Source of the DNA: Betaproteobacteria bacterium
GTDB taxonomy: Bacteria > Pseudomonadota > Gammaproteobacteria > Burkholderiales > UBA3065
Reading direction: 5' to 3'
Length of the DNA: 37,493 nucleotides
Assembly (NCBI GenBank): GCA_009923755.1
Contig: RFSW01000005.1
Location: 1 to 37,493, forward strand
Below, in pieces: positions 14,892-25,611 of this stretch. Below the pieces are notes generated by a model that saw only the letters and a list, made by a program, of their open reading frames with translations, had not been told where the DNA came from and did no database searches. The first letter of the stretch is position 1. Each line of letters opens with the position of its first letter. Position numbers and translations under genes: made by a program.

Positions 14892-14967
14892 CGCGACGCC
14901 CTTTGCAGCGCGCCGCCGGCAGGCGGTGGGTCTATCCCGGGACGCGGGGCTGCGCCATCCCGCAGCG

Positions 14968-15399
14968 CTAAGCCGCTGCGACCGGCTCCTGCACCACTTC
15001 GTGGCTATGCGTCACTTCGGCAGTCTTGGCCAGCATCATGGTGGCCGAGCAATACTTCTCGGCCGATAGCCGGATCGCGTGCTCGACGCGGTTGGGCAGC
15101 AGATTGCGACCCGACACCACGAAGTGCAGGTGAATCTTGGTGAACACCTTGGGGTCGGTGGCGGCGCGTTCGGCGCTGACCTTGACTTCGCAGCCGGTCA
15201 CGTCCTGCTTGCTGTTGCGAAGAATGGTCACCACGTCATAGCTGGTGCAGCCGCCGGCGCCGATCAAAACCATCTCCATCGGTCGCGGACCGAGGTTACG
15301 ACCGCCGCCTTCGGGGGCGCCGTCCATGACGACGGCGTGGCCGCTACCGGTCTCGCCGACAAAACACACATTCTCGAGTAGTTTTACGCGGGCTTCCAA
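14968..15399 (-). CDS. OsmC family protein
   Basis: NLGPRPMEMVLIGAGGCTSYDVVTILRNSKQDVTGCEVKV...LSAEKYCSATMMLAKTAEV. Confidence 0.92.
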   Translation of the reverse strand: MEARVKLLENVCFVGETGSGHAVVMDGAPEGGGRNLGPRPMEMVLIGAGGCTSYDVVTILRNSKQDVTGCEVKVSAERAATDPKVFTKIHLHFVVSGRNLLPNRVEHAIRLSAEKYCSATMMLAKTAEVTHSHEVVQEPVAAA

Positions 15400-15547
15400 G
15401 GCTTGCTCCTGCAGTCGATGCGATGGGCGCGGATGCTAGCACGGGCCTCAGGCGCCGACTTTGATGCGCAGCATCGCCGATTTGAGGCGCAGCCCCGGGG
15501 GCTTTCTCCGGTGTCAGGGGCGTCATGTTGAACTGGGCTTTCGCTCG

Positions 15548-15577
15548 TTGACGCATCCCGCCGCGGCGCACTACAAT
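15548..15577 (+). promoter_or_regulatory. Candidate sigma70 promoter for rplM-rpsI
   Basis: TTGACG (15548-15553), 18-nt spacer, TACAAT (15572-15577), upstream of rplM. Confidence 0.6.
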
Positions 15578-15623
15578 CTCGGGCTTTTGGTGAACCGGCT
15601 CTATGCCGCACGAGATTCCAACA

Positions 15624-16052
15624 ATGAAAACCTTCTCCGCCAAGCCGCACGAAGTTCAGCGCGACTGGTTCGTGGTCGACGGCACCGACAAAGTGCTCGG
15701 CCGACTGGCCTCTGCTATCGCGCACCGTCTGCGCGGCAAGCACAAGGCCATCTACACGCCGCACGTCGACACCGGTGACTTCATCGTCGTCGTCAATGTC
15801 GAAAAGATCAAGGTCACCGGCAACAAAGCGCTGGACAAGAAGTACTACCGTCACAGCGGCTATCCCGGTGGCATCACCGAGACTACCTTTGGCAAGATGC
15901 AGCAGCGCTTTCCGGGCCGCGCATTGGAGAAGGCGGTCAAGGGTATGTTGCCCAAGGGCCCGCTTGGTTACGCCATGCTGAAGAAGCTCAAGGTGTACGC
16001 CGGCGACAACCATCCGCACAGCGCCCAACAGCCGCGCGCCCTGGAAATCTGA
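15624..16052 (+). CDS. rplM: 50S ribosomal protein L13
   Basis: [58 protein letters not shown]. Confidence 0.99.
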   Translation: MKTFSAKPHEVQRDWFVVDGTDKVLGRLASAIAHRLRGKHKAIYTPHVDTGDFIVVVNVEKIKVTGNKALDKKYYRHSGYPGGITETTFGKMQQRFPGRALEKAVKGMLPKGPLGYAMLKKLKVYAGDNHPHSAQQPRALEI

Positions 16053-16063
16053 GGAGTCACCCA

Positions 16064-16456
16064 GTGATCGGTAATTATTACTACGGAACCGGCCGCCGCA
16101 AGAGTTCGGTCGCCCGCGTCTTTATCCAGTCGGGCAGCGGCAAGTTCGTCATCAACGGCAAGTCCATCGACGAGTACTTCGCTCGCGAGACCGGCCGCAT
16201 GATCGCCCGCCAACCGCTGGAGGTCACCGAGCACGTCAACCAGTTCGACGTCACGGTCAACGTTGACGGCGGCGGCGAGACCGGACAGGCCGGTGCGGTG
16301 CGTCACGGTCTGGCCCGTGCGCTGGTCGACTACAACGCCGACCTCAAGGGCGAGCTGCGTCGTCATGGACTGATGACCCGCGATGCCCGCGAGGTGGAGC
16401 GCAAGAAGGTCGGTCTGCACAAGGCGCGTCGGCGCAAGCAGTTCAGCAAGCGCTAA
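16064..16456 (+). CDS. rpsI: 30S ribosomal protein S9
   Basis: [33 protein letters not shown]...[31 protein letters not shown] start. Confidence 0.99.
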   Translation: MIGNYYYGTGRRKSSVARVFIQSGSGKFVINGKSIDEYFARETGRMIARQPLEVTEHVNQFDVTVNVDGGGETGQAGAVRHGLARALVDYNADLKGELRRHGLMTRDAREVERKKVGLHKARRRKQFSKR

Positions 16457-16464
16457 GGCCGCAG

Positions 16465-16492
16465 AAAAAACCGCCTCCGGGCGGTTTTTTTT
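16465..16492 (+). terminator. Rho-independent terminator after rpsI
   Basis: aaaaaaccgcc-tccg-ggcggtttttttt. Confidence 0.85.
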
Positions 16493-16512
16493 CGTTCGCA
16501 CGGGAGGTTTCA

Positions 16513-17562
16513 ATGGTCCAAGACACACAGCCCATCAAGGTCGGCATCGTCGGTGGCACCGGTTACACCGGCGTCGAACTGCTGCGCCTGCTCGCCGCGC
16601 ACCCGGCCGTGCAACTCGAGGTCATCACCTCGCGCGGTGATGCCGGCACGCCGGTTGCCGCCATGTTCCCCAATCTCAGGGGGCGGGTCGATATCGCCTT
16701 CACTGTGCCGGATGCTGCCGCGCTGGCCGGCTGCGATGTGGTGTTCTTTGCCACACCCAATGGCATTGCCATGCAGGAGGCCGGTGCTCTGCTGGACCGG
16801 GGGGTGCGCGTCATCGACCTCGCTGCGGATTTTCGCATCAAGGATGTGGCCGACTGGCAACGCTGGTACGGCATGACCCATGCCAGTCCAGCGCTTGTCG
16901 CCGAGGCGGTCTATGGCTTGCCGGAGTTCGACCGTGAGTCCATCCGCGGTGCACGCCTGGTCGCCAACCCGGGGTGTTATCCCACCGCGGTGCAATTGGG
17001 TTTCATGCCGCTGCTGCGCGCTGGTGTGGTCGATGCCTCATCGCTGATCGCAGACTGCAAGTCGGGGGTCAGCGGGGCAGGGCGCAAGGCCGAGGTCCAC
17101 AGTCTGCTGGCCGAGGCCGGCGACAATTTCAAGGCCTATGGTGTGCCCGGACACCGGCACTTGCCGGAGATCCGCCAGGGCTTGTCGGGCATCGCGGGCT
17201 GCGCGGTCGGGCTGACTTTCGTGCCTCACCTCACGCCGATGATCCGTGGCATCCACGCTACCCTTTACGCCCGTCTGACGGATGCGCGCGTCGATCTGCA
17301 GGCCTTGTTCTGCGAGGCCTACGCCAGTGAGCCCTTTGTCGATGTGATGCCGTCCGGCGCACACCCGGAGACGCGTTCGGTGCGCGGCGCCAACACTTGC
17401 CGCATCGCTGTGCATCGTCCGCAGGGGGGTGATACGGTGGTGGTGCTGTCGGTCATCGATAATCTGGTCAAAGGTGCTGCGGGTCAGGCCATCCACAACA
17501 TGAACCTGATGTTCGGACTGCCCGAGGCCACCGGCATCGACGCCATCGCCCTGTTACCGTGA
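16513..17562 (+). CDS. argC: N-acetyl-gamma-glutamyl-phosphate reductase
   Basis: [23 protein letters not shown]...[19 protein letters not shown]...[10 protein letters not shown]. Confidence 0.98.
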   Translation: MVQDTQPIKVGIVGGTGYTGVELLRLLAAHPAVQLEVITSRGDAGTPVAAMFPNLRGRVDIAFTVPDAAALAGCDVVFFATPNGIAMQEAGALLDRGVRVIDLAADFRIKDVADWQRWYGMTHASPALVAEAVYGLPEFDRESIRGARLVANPGCYPTAVQLGFMPLLRAGVVDASSLIADCKSGVSGAGRKAEVHSLLAEAGDNFKAYGVPGHRHLPEIRQGLSGIAGCAVGLTFVPHLTPMIRGIHATLYARLTDARVDLQALFCEAYASEPFVDVMPSGAHPETRSVRGANTCRIAVHRPQGGDTVVVLSVIDNLVKGAAGQAIHNMNLMFGLPEATGIDAIALLP

Positions 17563-17625
17563 GGGTTGAAGCGCCCGCCGCCCGTCCTCATACTTAGCCC
17601 ATTGCCGATTTGTAGGGAGCCCGCC

Positions 17626-17991
17626 ATGAATGCCATCACCGACACCCCCGTCACTGCGGCACCGTCCGCCATCCTGCTCACCGACAGCGCGGTTGCCAAG
17701 GTGCTCGACCTGATCGCCGAAGAAGGCAATCCGGAGATTCGCCTGCGCGTGTTCGTCAGCGGTGGCGGCTGCTCGGGCTTTCAGTACGGCTTCCAGTTCG
17801 AAGAGTCGACAGCTGAGGACGACGCTGTCATCGAACGCGGCGGGGTCACGCTGTTGTGCGATCCGATGAGTTATCAGTACCTGGCCGGTGCCGAGATCGA
17901 CTACACCGAGGGCATCGAGGGCGCTCAGTTCGTCATCCGTAACCCCAACGCCACCACCACCTGCGGCTGCGGCTCCTCGTTCTCGGTTTAA
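17626..17991 (+). CDS. erpA: Iron-sulfur cluster insertion protein ErpA
   Basis: [21 protein letters not shown]...[16 protein letters not shown]. Confidence 0.96.
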   Translation: MNAITDTPVTAAPSAILLTDSAVAKVLDLIAEEGNPEIRLRVFVSGGGCSGFQYGFQFEESTAEDDAVIERGGVTLLCDPMSYQYLAGAEIDYTEGIEGAQFVIRNPNATTTCGCGSSFSV

Positions 17992-19163
17992 GCGGGTGGC
18001 GCCGGGTAGACGGCGCCCAGTACACGCAGACCGTGCGCGCCGGTCACGACCGGCAGATTGCCAGGGCGGCCCTCCAGTCTCCGTTTCGCCAGCCAGGCAA
18101 AGGCTGCTGCTTCCACGTGCATCGGGTCGAGCCCGATGGCCGATGTGGTGTCGACTGTGCAGTTCGCTAGCGCCGTGCGAAGCCGTCCCAAGAGGTCGGG
18201 GTTTCGCGCACCGCCGCCGCAAATCAGCACAGCGCGTGTCGCTGGCGCATGCTGACCGATGGCCAGCGCGATCGAACGCGCGGTGAATTCGGCCAGGGTG
18301 GCTTGCACGTCGGCCGGCGCGTAGGCATCCAGCGCCAAGCTCAGCAACCAATGCAGGTCGAACGCCTCGCGGCCACAGCTCTTGGGTGGCGCCTTGGCGA
18401 GAAACGGGTGGGCCAACATCTGCTCCAGCAGAGGCGATTGCACGCATCCGCTGGCCGACCAAGCGCCGTCGGCATCGAGTGGACGGCCCAGACAATGGCC
18501 GATCCATGCATCGAGCAGCACGTTGCCAGGCCCACAATCGAAGCCGCTCACCGGTTGTTGCGAATGCAGCAAGGTCAGGTTGGCCATGCCGCCGATGTTC
18601 ACCACCACCCGAGGCGTCGCGGTCCCCAACAGGGCCGCATGAAAAGCCGGTACCAGGGGTGCGCCCTGGCCGCCGGCAGCCATGTCGGCGCTGCGAAAAT
18701 CGCAGACCACGGCGGTCCCGGTGAGCTCTGCGAGCAGAGAGCCGTCCAGCAGTTGCACGGTGTAGCCGTCCTCGGGGCGGTGGCGCACCGTTTGCCCGTG
18801 GGCGCCCAGCGCGCTGACGGCACTCGGCGAGATCCCTGTCGCCTCGAGGAGGGGCGCGAGCGTGGCGGCGCAGTGGCGCGACAGGCCGATCGAGGCGCGT
18901 GCCGCACGAGCCAGTTCATCGTGCCCGCCGGCTTGCTGCAAGGCCAGCAGTTCGGCGCGCAATGCCGCCGGAAAGGGCAGGTGGTGGTGGTGCAGGGCGC
19001 CTACCGCGACGGTTTCGTCAGCCGCCACTGCGTGCGCAGCATCAGATTCGGGCGCGAGGTCCTCGAAACGGGCCAAGACCGCATCCACACCATCGAGGCT
19101 GGTGCCGGACATCAAGCCGGCAAACCATTTCGCAGCGGGTTCGGTCCGGGCGCCGCCGGCCAT
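17988..19163 (-). CDS. anmK: Anhydro-N-acetylmuramic acid kinase
   Basis: [20 protein letters not shown]...[58 protein letters not shown]. Confidence 0.96.
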   Translation of the reverse strand: MAGGARTEPAAKWFAGLMSGTSLDGVDAVLARFEDLAPESDAAHAVAADETVAVGALHHHHLPFPAALRAELLALQQAGGHDELARAARASIGLSRHCAATLAPLLEATGISPSAVSALGAHGQTVRHRPEDGYTVQLLDGSLLAELTGTAVVCDFRSADMAAGGQGAPLVPAFHAALLGTATPRVVVNIGGMANLTLLHSQQPVSGFDCGPGNVLLDAWIGHCLGRPLDADGAWSASGCVQSPLLEQMLAHPFLAKAPPKSCGREAFDLHWLLSLALDAYAPADVQATLAEFTARSIALAIGQHAPATRAVLICGGGARNPDLLGRLRTALANCTVDTTSAIGLDPMHVEAAAFAWLAKRRLEGRPGNLPVVTGAHGLRVLGAVYPAPPA

Positions 19164-20473
19164 CACTCGAAACGGGCGGCGACGGTCTGTTTGGCGAAAC
19201 CGATGTGACGCAAGGCGAGCGTGCGTTGTTGCTCGAAGGCCAAGCGGGCTTCTCCGGCGAGCGGTGCAGCCTCCGCGGTACGCACAGTCTGTGGGTCGAT
19301 CTGCGCACCCTTGACGCGGAATTCGTAATGCAGGTGAGGGCCGGTGGCCAGTCCGGTCGCACCGACGTAGCCGATGGTCGAGCCTTGAGCCACGCGCGCA
19401 CCACGGCGCACGCCGGGGCCAAAGCCTGACAGGTGCCCGTACGCGGTGCTGTGTCCGTTGCCGTGCGCGATCACCACCAGATTGCCGTAGCCGCCTGAGT
19501 AGCCGGCAGTCTCCACCACTCCGTCGGCGGTGGCGCGAACCTTGGTCCCGCTCGGTGCACCGTAATCCACCCCACGGTGCGCCCGCCATTCCTGCAACAC
19601 CGGGTGGAAGCGCGCGGTCGAGAAGCCCGAGGTGACGCGCGAGAACTCCAGCGGCGACATCAGAAACTGCCGACGCAGACTCTTGCCGTCGGCGTTGTAG
19701 TAGGCGCCGCGCTGGCCGCGCGGCTCGAACCAGTAGGCAGCGTGGGTGGCGTCACCGTTGTGGAATTCGGCGGCGAGCACACGACCGCTGCCGGCCACCT
19801 CGCCGTTGCGCAGGTTCTGTTCGAACACCACCCAGAAACGGTCGCCCTTGCGCAGGCCGCGGTGAAAATCGATAACGCCGGAAAAGATCTCGGCGAGCTG
19901 CACGGCGACGGCATCAGGGATACCGGCATCGTCGGTGGCAGCGAACAGGGAGCTGCGAATCTCGCCGCTGGCGTAGCGCGGTGCGGTCTGCAGGGCGACG
20001 TCTGCGAGGCGTACCGCAAGCGTTTCGCCAGTGGTGTCGATGTCGACCCGACGCCCATCAGCGCCTTGGAACGAGAGGCTTTGCAGACGCCCCTCGGCGT
20101 CGACTCTGACATCGATCGCCTGGCCTGGCTTGAGATTGCCCAGTACACGACGGGTCGGGGCATCGCTCATGAGACGAGCGGTATCTTGACCCGCCACGCC
20201 AGCACGCGACAGCACGGCGCCCATGGTGTCACCGCGGCGCACCACAGGGGCGAAGCTGAAGGCCCGCTCATCTTCGAGCCCCACCGGCTCAAGCGAGAAG
20301 CCTTCGGGCGCCTCCACGCGGTGCAGGGTCTGTAGGTCGAGACTGCTTGGCGGCGCCACGCCGAAGGCGGTAAACACCACCAGCGAACCTGTCGCGGCAA
20401 GCACGGTACCGATGCCGGCACGCCACAAACGGTGGCGCTGCTCGGCGGAGAGTCGGGCGCGGAAGTCGGTCAT
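19163..20473 (-). CDS. M23 family peptidoglycan endopeptidase (LysM/OapA-like N-terminus)
   Basis: N-terminal TM; VTSGFSTARFHPVLQEWRAHRGVDYGAPSGTKVRATADGVV...GNGHSTAYGHLS...VGATGLATGPHLHYEFRV. Confidence 0.95.
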   Translation of the reverse strand: MTDFRARLSAEQRHRLWRAGIGTVLAATGSLVVFTAFGVAPPSSLDLQTLHRVEAPEGFSLEPVGLEDERAFSFAPVVRRGDTMGAVLSRAGVAGQDTARLMSDAPTRRVLGNLKPGQAIDVRVDAEGRLQSLSFQGADGRRVDIDTTGETLAVRLADVALQTAPRYASGEIRSSLFAATDDAGIPDAVAVQLAEIFSGVIDFHRGLRKGDRFWVVFEQNLRNGEVAGSGRVLAAEFHNGDATHAAYWFEPRGQRGAYYNADGKSLRRQFLMSPLEFSRVTSGFSTARFHPVLQEWRAHRGVDYGAPSGTKVRATADGVVETAGYSGGYGNLVVIAHGNGHSTAYGHLSGFGPGVRRGARVAQGSTIGYVGATGLATGPHLHYEFRVKGAQIDPQTVRTAEAAPLAGEARLAFEQQRTLALRHIGFAKQTVAARFE

Positions 20474-20494
20474 TGAGGCAAAATTAACACAATC

Positions 20495-21556
20495 GTGTCG
20501 TCCGGCAAACCCACCTTGGCAACCGCAAACCATTTTGTCTGTCGTGTCAATGACTGGCAGCGGCGGGCTGGGCGTCACGGCCTGCCTTGGCAAGGTGGCG
20601 GTCCATACCGTGTCTGGTTGTCGGAGGTGATGCTGCAACAGACCCAGGTCGCCACTGTCGTGCCGGCTTTTATTCGGTTTCTCGAACGCTTCCCCGATGT
20701 GGTCACGCTCGCTCAGGCACCGCTCGATGAGGTGCTCGGCCTTTGGTCGGGCCTTGGGTATTACAGCCGAGCCCGCAATCTGCATCGGGCGGCTTGCGAG
20801 GTGGTGGCGCGAGGCGGCTTTCCTGAATCGCTCGAAGAACTGATGCGACTGCCCGGGGTCGGTCGCTCGACCGCTGCCGCCATCGTCTCTCTCGCCTTCG
20901 ACCGGCCCGCAGCCATCCTCGACGGTAACGTGCGGCGCGTGTTCGCCCGCCATGCCGGCGTCGAGGGCTGGCCCGGCGACCCGGCGGTGGCGCGTCGGCT
21001 GTGGATTGAGGCCGAGGCGCGCCTGCCGGCACCTGAGGCGCCCGCAGGCACCGCGCGCACCTATACGCAAGCGCTGATGGACCTCGGGGCCACCGTGTGT
21101 CACCGACGCCGGCCCGCCTGCACCGCCTGCCCGGTGGCCAGCGACTGCGTGGCCCGGGCGCACGACCGCGTGGCGAGTGTGCCGGCACCACGGCCGTCGC
21201 GTGCGCGGCCTTTGCGGCGCATCGGCTTGCTTCTCGACGCAGGCGCCAGCGGTGTGGCCCTGGTGCGTCGACCGGAGCGCGGCGTCTGGGGCGGGCTCTG
21301 GTGCCTGCCGGAGGGCAGCGCCGCCGCACCCTGGCACACCGTGCATCACGATCTGACGCACGTACGCCTCGAGATCGTCGTGGGCCGGGCAGAGGCGGCG
21401 GCCGCAATGTCGACGGCAAGCGCAGCGCTGACCGGCGGCGTCCGCCGGTTCGCCTGGGACGAGGTCTGGCCGCTCGGTCTGCCACGGCCGGTCCGTGACA
21501 TCCTGCAGATGGCCCATCGCCAGTGCATGACGACCGATCTGCCGGTGGCCTCATGA
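20495..21556 (+). CDS. mutY: A/G-specific adenine glycosylase
   Basis: LPWQGGGPYRVWLSEVMLQQTQVATVVPAFIRFLERFP...LPGVGRSTAAAIVSLAF; Fe-S loop CHRRRPACTACPVASDC (C-x6-C-x2-C-x5-C). Confidence 0.97.
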   Translation: MSSGKPTLATANHFVCRVNDWQRRAGRHGLPWQGGGPYRVWLSEVMLQQTQVATVVPAFIRFLERFPDVVTLAQAPLDEVLGLWSGLGYYSRARNLHRAACEVVARGGFPESLEELMRLPGVGRSTAAAIVSLAFDRPAAILDGNVRRVFARHAGVEGWPGDPAVARRLWIEAEARLPAPEAPAGTARTYTQALMDLGATVCHRRRPACTACPVASDCVARAHDRVASVPAPRPSRARPLRRIGLLLDAGASGVALVRRPERGVWGGLWCLPEGSAAAPWHTVHHDLTHVRLEIVVGRAEAAAAMSTASAALTGGVRRFAWDEVWPLGLPRPVRDILQMAHRQCMTTDLPVAS

Positions 21557-22002
21557 GCGCGCACAGCTTCGGGGTACGCGTCTACTACGAGGACACCGAC
21601 GCCGGTGGGGTGGTGTACTTCGCCAACTACCTGCGTTTCATGGAGCGCGCCCGCACCGAATGGCTGCGTCAGCTCGGCTACGGTCAGTCGGCCCTTCGCG
21701 AGCAACAGGGCATCCTGTTCGTGGTGCGCAGCGTCGACGCGGTCTACCACCGGCCGGCCCGGCTCGATGACGCGCTCACCGTACAATCAAGGTTGACTGC
21801 CCTCAGCCGGCTGGCCCTGCGTTTCGAGCAATCGGTCGAGCGCGACGGCGAGACGCTGGCTTCGGGTGGCAGCGACGTGATCTGCGTCGGGGCGACCTCG
21901 TTGCGGCCCTGTCGCATGCCGCTGCCGCTTGTGCGGGTACTCGAAGCGGTGCTCGACGACGCCGGCGCAGCCGGCTTCACGCTGCCGTCACCTGCGGTCT
22001 GA
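21553..22002 (+). CDS. ybgC: Tol-Pal associated acyl-CoA thioesterase YbgC
   Basis: VRVYYEDTDAGGVVYFANYLRFMERARTEWLRQLG; first gene of the tol-pal cluster; ATGA overlap with mutY. Confidence 0.96.
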   Translation: MSAHSFGVRVYYEDTDAGGVVYFANYLRFMERARTEWLRQLGYGQSALREQQGILFVVRSVDAVYHRPARLDDALTVQSRLTALSRLALRFEQSVERDGETLASGGSDVICVGATSLRPCRMPLPLVRVLEAVLDDAGAAGFTLPSPAV

Positions 22003-22045
22003 ATCTCCTGCCAGTCTTAACCCCGCGAACCGGAACTCCGAACCG

Positions 22046-22729
22046 ATGAATGCCAGCGCCGACCTCTCTTTGCTCTCCCTGATCCTCGACGCCAGCGTGC
22101 TGGTCCAGCTTGTCATGTTGGTCTTGCTGGTGGCCAGCGGGTTGTCCTGGTGGCACATCTTCCGCAAGCGTTTTGCCATCGCCGAGCAACGCAAGTTGGC
22201 GGAGGCCTTTGAGCAGCGCTTCTGGAAGGGCGGCGACTTGCAGATGCTCTACCAGGGTCTCGCCGGCTCTGACGGCGGCGCCATGGGCCGGGTGTTCCGC
22301 GCCGGCTACGAGGAGTTCGTCAAGCTGCACAAGCAGGGTGGGGTGGATGCAGCCTCAATGTCCGACAGCACTCGCCGTGCCATGCAGGCCACCTACCGCC
22401 GCGAGATGGATGCGCTGGAGTCGCACCTGTCGTTCATTGCCTCGGTCGGTTCGGTGTCGCCCTACATCGGGCTGTTCGGCACGGTCTGGGGGATCATGAA
22501 CTCGTTCCGCGGGCTGGCCAATGTGTCGCAGGCCACGCTCGCGCAGGTCGCCCCGGGCATCGCCGAGGCGCTGGTGGCCACTGCCATGGGCCTGTTCGCC
22601 GCCATCCCGGCGGTGATCGCCTATAACCGCTTCAGTGACGACATCGACCGCCTGTCGATCCGGCTCGAGAGCTTCATGGAGGAGTGCGCCAACATCCTGC
22701 AGCGCCAGTCCTCCCGCGGCGCGCGCTAG
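22046..22729 (+). CDS. tolQ: Tol-Pal system protein TolQ
   Basis: ASVGSVSPYIGLFGTVWGIMNSFRGLANVSQATLAQVAPGIAEALVATAMGLFAAIPAVIAYN. Confidence 0.98.
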   Translation: MNASADLSLLSLILDASVLVQLVMLVLLVASGLSWWHIFRKRFAIAEQRKLAEAFEQRFWKGGDLQMLYQGLAGSDGGAMGRVFRAGYEEFVKLHKQGGVDAASMSDSTRRAMQATYRREMDALESHLSFIASVGSVSPYIGLFGTVWGIMNSFRGLANVSQATLAQVAPGIAEALVATAMGLFAAIPAVIAYNRFSDDIDRLSIRLESFMEECANILQRQSSRGAR

Positions 22730-22738
22730 GAGCCCCTG

Positions 22739-23170
22739 ATGAGCGCCCGTCGCCAGCGCCGCCTCAAGGCCGAGATCAACGTCGTGCCCTACATCGACGT
22801 GATGCTCGTGCTGTTGGTCATCTTCATGGTCACTGCGCCGATGGTGCAGCCGGTCGAGATCACCTTGCCTGCGGTGGGCAAAGGCGCTCAGCCGGCCGCC
22901 AAGCCGGTCGAGGTACGGGTCGACAGCGAGGGCCGCCTGCAGTGGCGCGACCTCGCCATCGGTGACGCCTTTGCCGGGGGCAACGAGGGTGCCCTGGTGG
23001 CAGCCGTCAAGGCGGCGCAGGCACAGGACCCGCAGAAGCCGGTGGTGATCGCGGCCGACAAGGCAGTGCGCTACGAAAAGGTGCTTCGCGTGATGGACAT
23101 CTTGCAGCGCGAGAACGTCGCCCGGGTCGGCTTGTTGGCGCAGCCGCTGCCGCCCGCACCGCGACGCTGA
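22739..23170 (+). CDS. tolR: Tol-Pal system protein TolR
   Basis: KAEINVVPYIDVMLVLLVIFMVTAPMVQPVEITLPA. Confidence 0.98.
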   Translation: MSARRQRRLKAEINVVPYIDVMLVLLVIFMVTAPMVQPVEITLPAVGKGAQPAAKPVEVRVDSEGRLQWRDLAIGDAFAGGNEGALVAAVKAAQAQDPQKPVVIAADKAVRYEKVLRVMDILQRENVARVGLLAQPLPPAPRR

Positions 23171-23195
23171 GCGCACTGCGCATCAACAGGCCTGC

Positions 23196-24122
23196 GTGAA
23201 GACGCCCTTGACCGCCGACCGCCTTGTGGCCAGTGAGCGCCGCGGCATCGCTGGGCTGCTGGCCGTGCTGGTGCATCTGCTGTTTTTGGGCCTGATGGTG
23301 TTCGCAGTGAGTTGGCAGACCAAGCCGCAGCCGGTGGTCGCTGAGGTGTGGGCGGATTTTCCCGCACCGGATGCTGCCGCGCCACCACCCAAGCCGGAGC
23401 CTGCCCCCGCAGAGCCAACGCCGCCGCCACCGAAGCCCGCGCCGAAGCCGACGCCGCCCGAACCCGAGCCTGCACCTGAGCCGCCGCGGCCCAAGGTGGC
23501 CGAGCCGCCGCCCAAGCCAGTGGCGGAGCCCAAGGTCAAGACGCCACCTACACCCGAGCCGAAGGCCGACATCGCACTCGAGAAGGAGAAGAAGCGCAAG
23601 GAGGTCGAGCGCTTGGCCGAGGTCGAGGCGCGGCACAAGCGCGAACTGGCGGAGGCAGCACGTCGCGACGAGGAGTCGCGACGCGAGGCAGAGGCCGCCA
23701 AGGCCGCTGCGCAGGCGGCCGAGCAGGCGCGTGCTCGCGAGCAGGAGGCGGCGCAGGCGGCAGCCGCTGAACAGCAGCGCCAACGCGATGCGCTTGCGGC
23801 CCAGCAGGCGCAGGCTCAAGCCCAAGCGGCGCAGCAGGCGAGGGCCCGGGCCACCGACCTCTACCGCGCTCAGATCATGCGGGCGGTGCGCTCGCGGCTG
23901 GTCGAGCCGGCGGGTGTGCAGGGCAATCCGCAGGCCGAGGTCAAGGTGCTACAGCTGCCCAACGGCGAGGTGGTGTCGGTCAAGGTGACCAAACCGAGTG
24001 GAAACCCAGCCTACGACGAGGCTGTCGAGCGTGCGGTGCTTGCAGCCAGCCCCCTGCCCCTGCCGGCGGACCGAGGCCTTTTTAACCGCGATGTGGTGTT
24101 GCAGTTCCGCCTGCGCGAATAG
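23196..24122 (+). CDS. tolA: Cell envelope integrity protein TolA
   Basis: N-terminal TM, long Pro/Ala/Glu/Lys-rich region, C-terminal VRSRLVEPAGVQGNPQAEVKVLQLPNGEVVSVKVTKPSGNPAYDEAVERAV; GTG start. Confidence 0.95.
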   Translation: MKTPLTADRLVASERRGIAGLLAVLVHLLFLGLMVFAVSWQTKPQPVVAEVWADFPAPDAAAPPPKPEPAPAEPTPPPPKPAPKPTPPEPEPAPEPPRPKVAEPPPKPVAEPKVKTPPTPEPKADIALEKEKKRKEVERLAEVEARHKRELAEAARRDEESRREAEAAKAAAQAAEQARAREQEAAQAAAAEQQRQRDALAAQQAQAQAQAAQQARARATDLYRAQIMRAVRSRLVEPAGVQGNPQAEVKVLQLPNGEVVSVKVTKPSGNPAYDEAVERAVLAASPLPLPADRGLFNRDVVLQFRLRE

Positions 24123-24212
24123 GCGGTCCGGCCGCGCAGACGCTCTGGAACTGGCGAGGTGCCAGCCTCGTCTTAACCGTCCCGACGCCTCGATTAGGCT
24201 ATCCTCACGCGC

Positions 24213-25517
24213 ATGCTCACCGCCCTGCGCCGCTGCGCGCTCACCTTGGCCCGTCTCGCGATCCTCGGGGGCGCGCTCCTGCCGTCTGCGGTGCGCGCCG
24301 AGGCGCTCAACGTCGAGATCATCGGGGCCGGGGCCAACCAGATCCCGGTTGCCATCGCGCCTCTGGCCTCCGAGCCCTTGTTGCCGGAGAGCCTCACCGC
24401 TGTGGTCAACGCCGATCTTGCGCGCAGCGGGCTATTCCGCCTGATCGATGCAAGCGCCATCTCGCCACGCCCGGCCGAACTGGCACAGCTCAACGTGGCC
24501 GAGTGGCGCGCGCAGGGTGCGGATGCGATGCTCATCGGGCGGGTCAACCCGGCGCCGAACGGCAAGGTGGAGGTTCAAGTGCGGCTGGTCGACCTGACCT
24601 CCAGCCGTCAGTTGCTCGGCCAGAGTTATGTCATCGAATCGCGGCAGGTGCGGGCAACCGCGCATCGCATCGCCGACCTCATCTTTGAGCGGCTCACCGG
24701 CATCCCGGGCGTGTTCAGCACCCGCGTGGCGTATGTCACTCGCCTCGGCAAACGTTTTGAGTTGATGGTTGCCGATGCCGATGGCTACAACCCGCGGACC
24801 GTCTTCAGCTCGACCGAGCCGATCATCTCGCCACGTTGGTCGCCGGACGGTGGACGCTTGGCCTATGTCTCGTTCGAGCGCAAGAAACCGGTGGTGGTGG
24901 TGCAGACGCTCAACTCCGGCGAGCGGCGTTTCGTCGCCGAGTTCAAGGGGTCCAACTCTGCCCCGGCGTGGTCGCCCGACGGGCAGCGGCTCGCGGTGGT
25001 GCTCACTCGCGACGGGTCCTCGCAGATCTACCTCATCCCCGCCACGGGTGGAGAGCCGCAACGGTTGATGAAGACCTCGCCGGCCAATGACACCGAGCCC
25101 TCTTTCAGCTCCGATGGCAGGGTGCTGTTCTTCACTTCCGACCGGGGCGGCGGTCCACAGATCTATCGCGTGCCGGTGGCTGGGGGCAATGCCGAGCGTC
25201 TCACCTTCGAGGGCGACTACAACGTCTCGGCGCGGCCTTCGCCAGATGGCAAGTCGATCGTTTTCGTTCAGCGCAGCGCCGGCCGCTTCCGCATCGTCAC
25301 GCAGGATCTCGGCAACCGTCAGGTGCTGCCCGTCACTGACGGCCCGGTCGATGAGAGTCCGAGTTTCGCGCCCAATGGGCAGATGGTGCTGTTCAGCCGG
25401 ATGCAGGGTGCGCGGGGCGAGCTGGCTGCGGCGTCGATCGACGGCCGGGTGCGTCAGCGTTTGAGCCTCTCGAGTGGCGATGCGCGTGAACCCGCATGGG
25501 GTCCAGTGGGTCAGTAG
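24213..25517 (+). CDS. tolB: Tol-Pal system beta-propeller protein TolB
   Basis: Repeated WSPDGxxLAYVS-type TolB propeller motifs; position in tol-pal operon. Confidence 0.98.
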   Translation: MLTALRRCALTLARLAILGGALLPSAVRAEALNVEIIGAGANQIPVAIAPLASEPLLPESLTAVVNADLARSGLFRLIDASAISPRPAELAQLNVAEWRAQGADAMLIGRVNPAPNGKVEVQVRLVDLTSSRQLLGQSYVIESRQVRATAHRIADLIFERLTGIPGVFSTRVAYVTRLGKRFELMVADADGYNPRTVFSSTEPIISPRWSPDGGRLAYVSFERKKPVVVVQTLNSGERRFVAEFKGSNSAPAWSPDGQRLAVVLTRDGSSQIYLIPATGGEPQRLMKTSPANDTEPSFSSDGRVLFFTSDRGGGPQIYRVPVAGGNAERLTFEGDYNVSARPSPDGKSIVFVQRSAGRFRIVTQDLGNRQVLPVTDGPVDESPSFAPNGQMVLFSRMQGARGELAAASIDGRVRQRLSLSSGDAREPAWGPVGQ

Positions 25518-25611
25518 ACAGAATCGAGCAGTGGCGGTGCCGTTTGAGGATAATCCGCCCGGTCCAAGTCAATCCCGCGGCTGCCCGGCCGCCACAACAG
25601 GAGAACGCAAG

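Noticed and set aside
20474-21517. N-terminal extension of the M23 peptidase ORF (784 aa)
   Set aside because: Antisense to mutY; a proper start with cytoplasmic N-terminus and TM segment exists at 20473.
23360-23860. Proline/alanine-rich repetitive tract as a possible tandem repeat or novel protein
   Set aside because: It is the normal low-complexity domain II of TolA.
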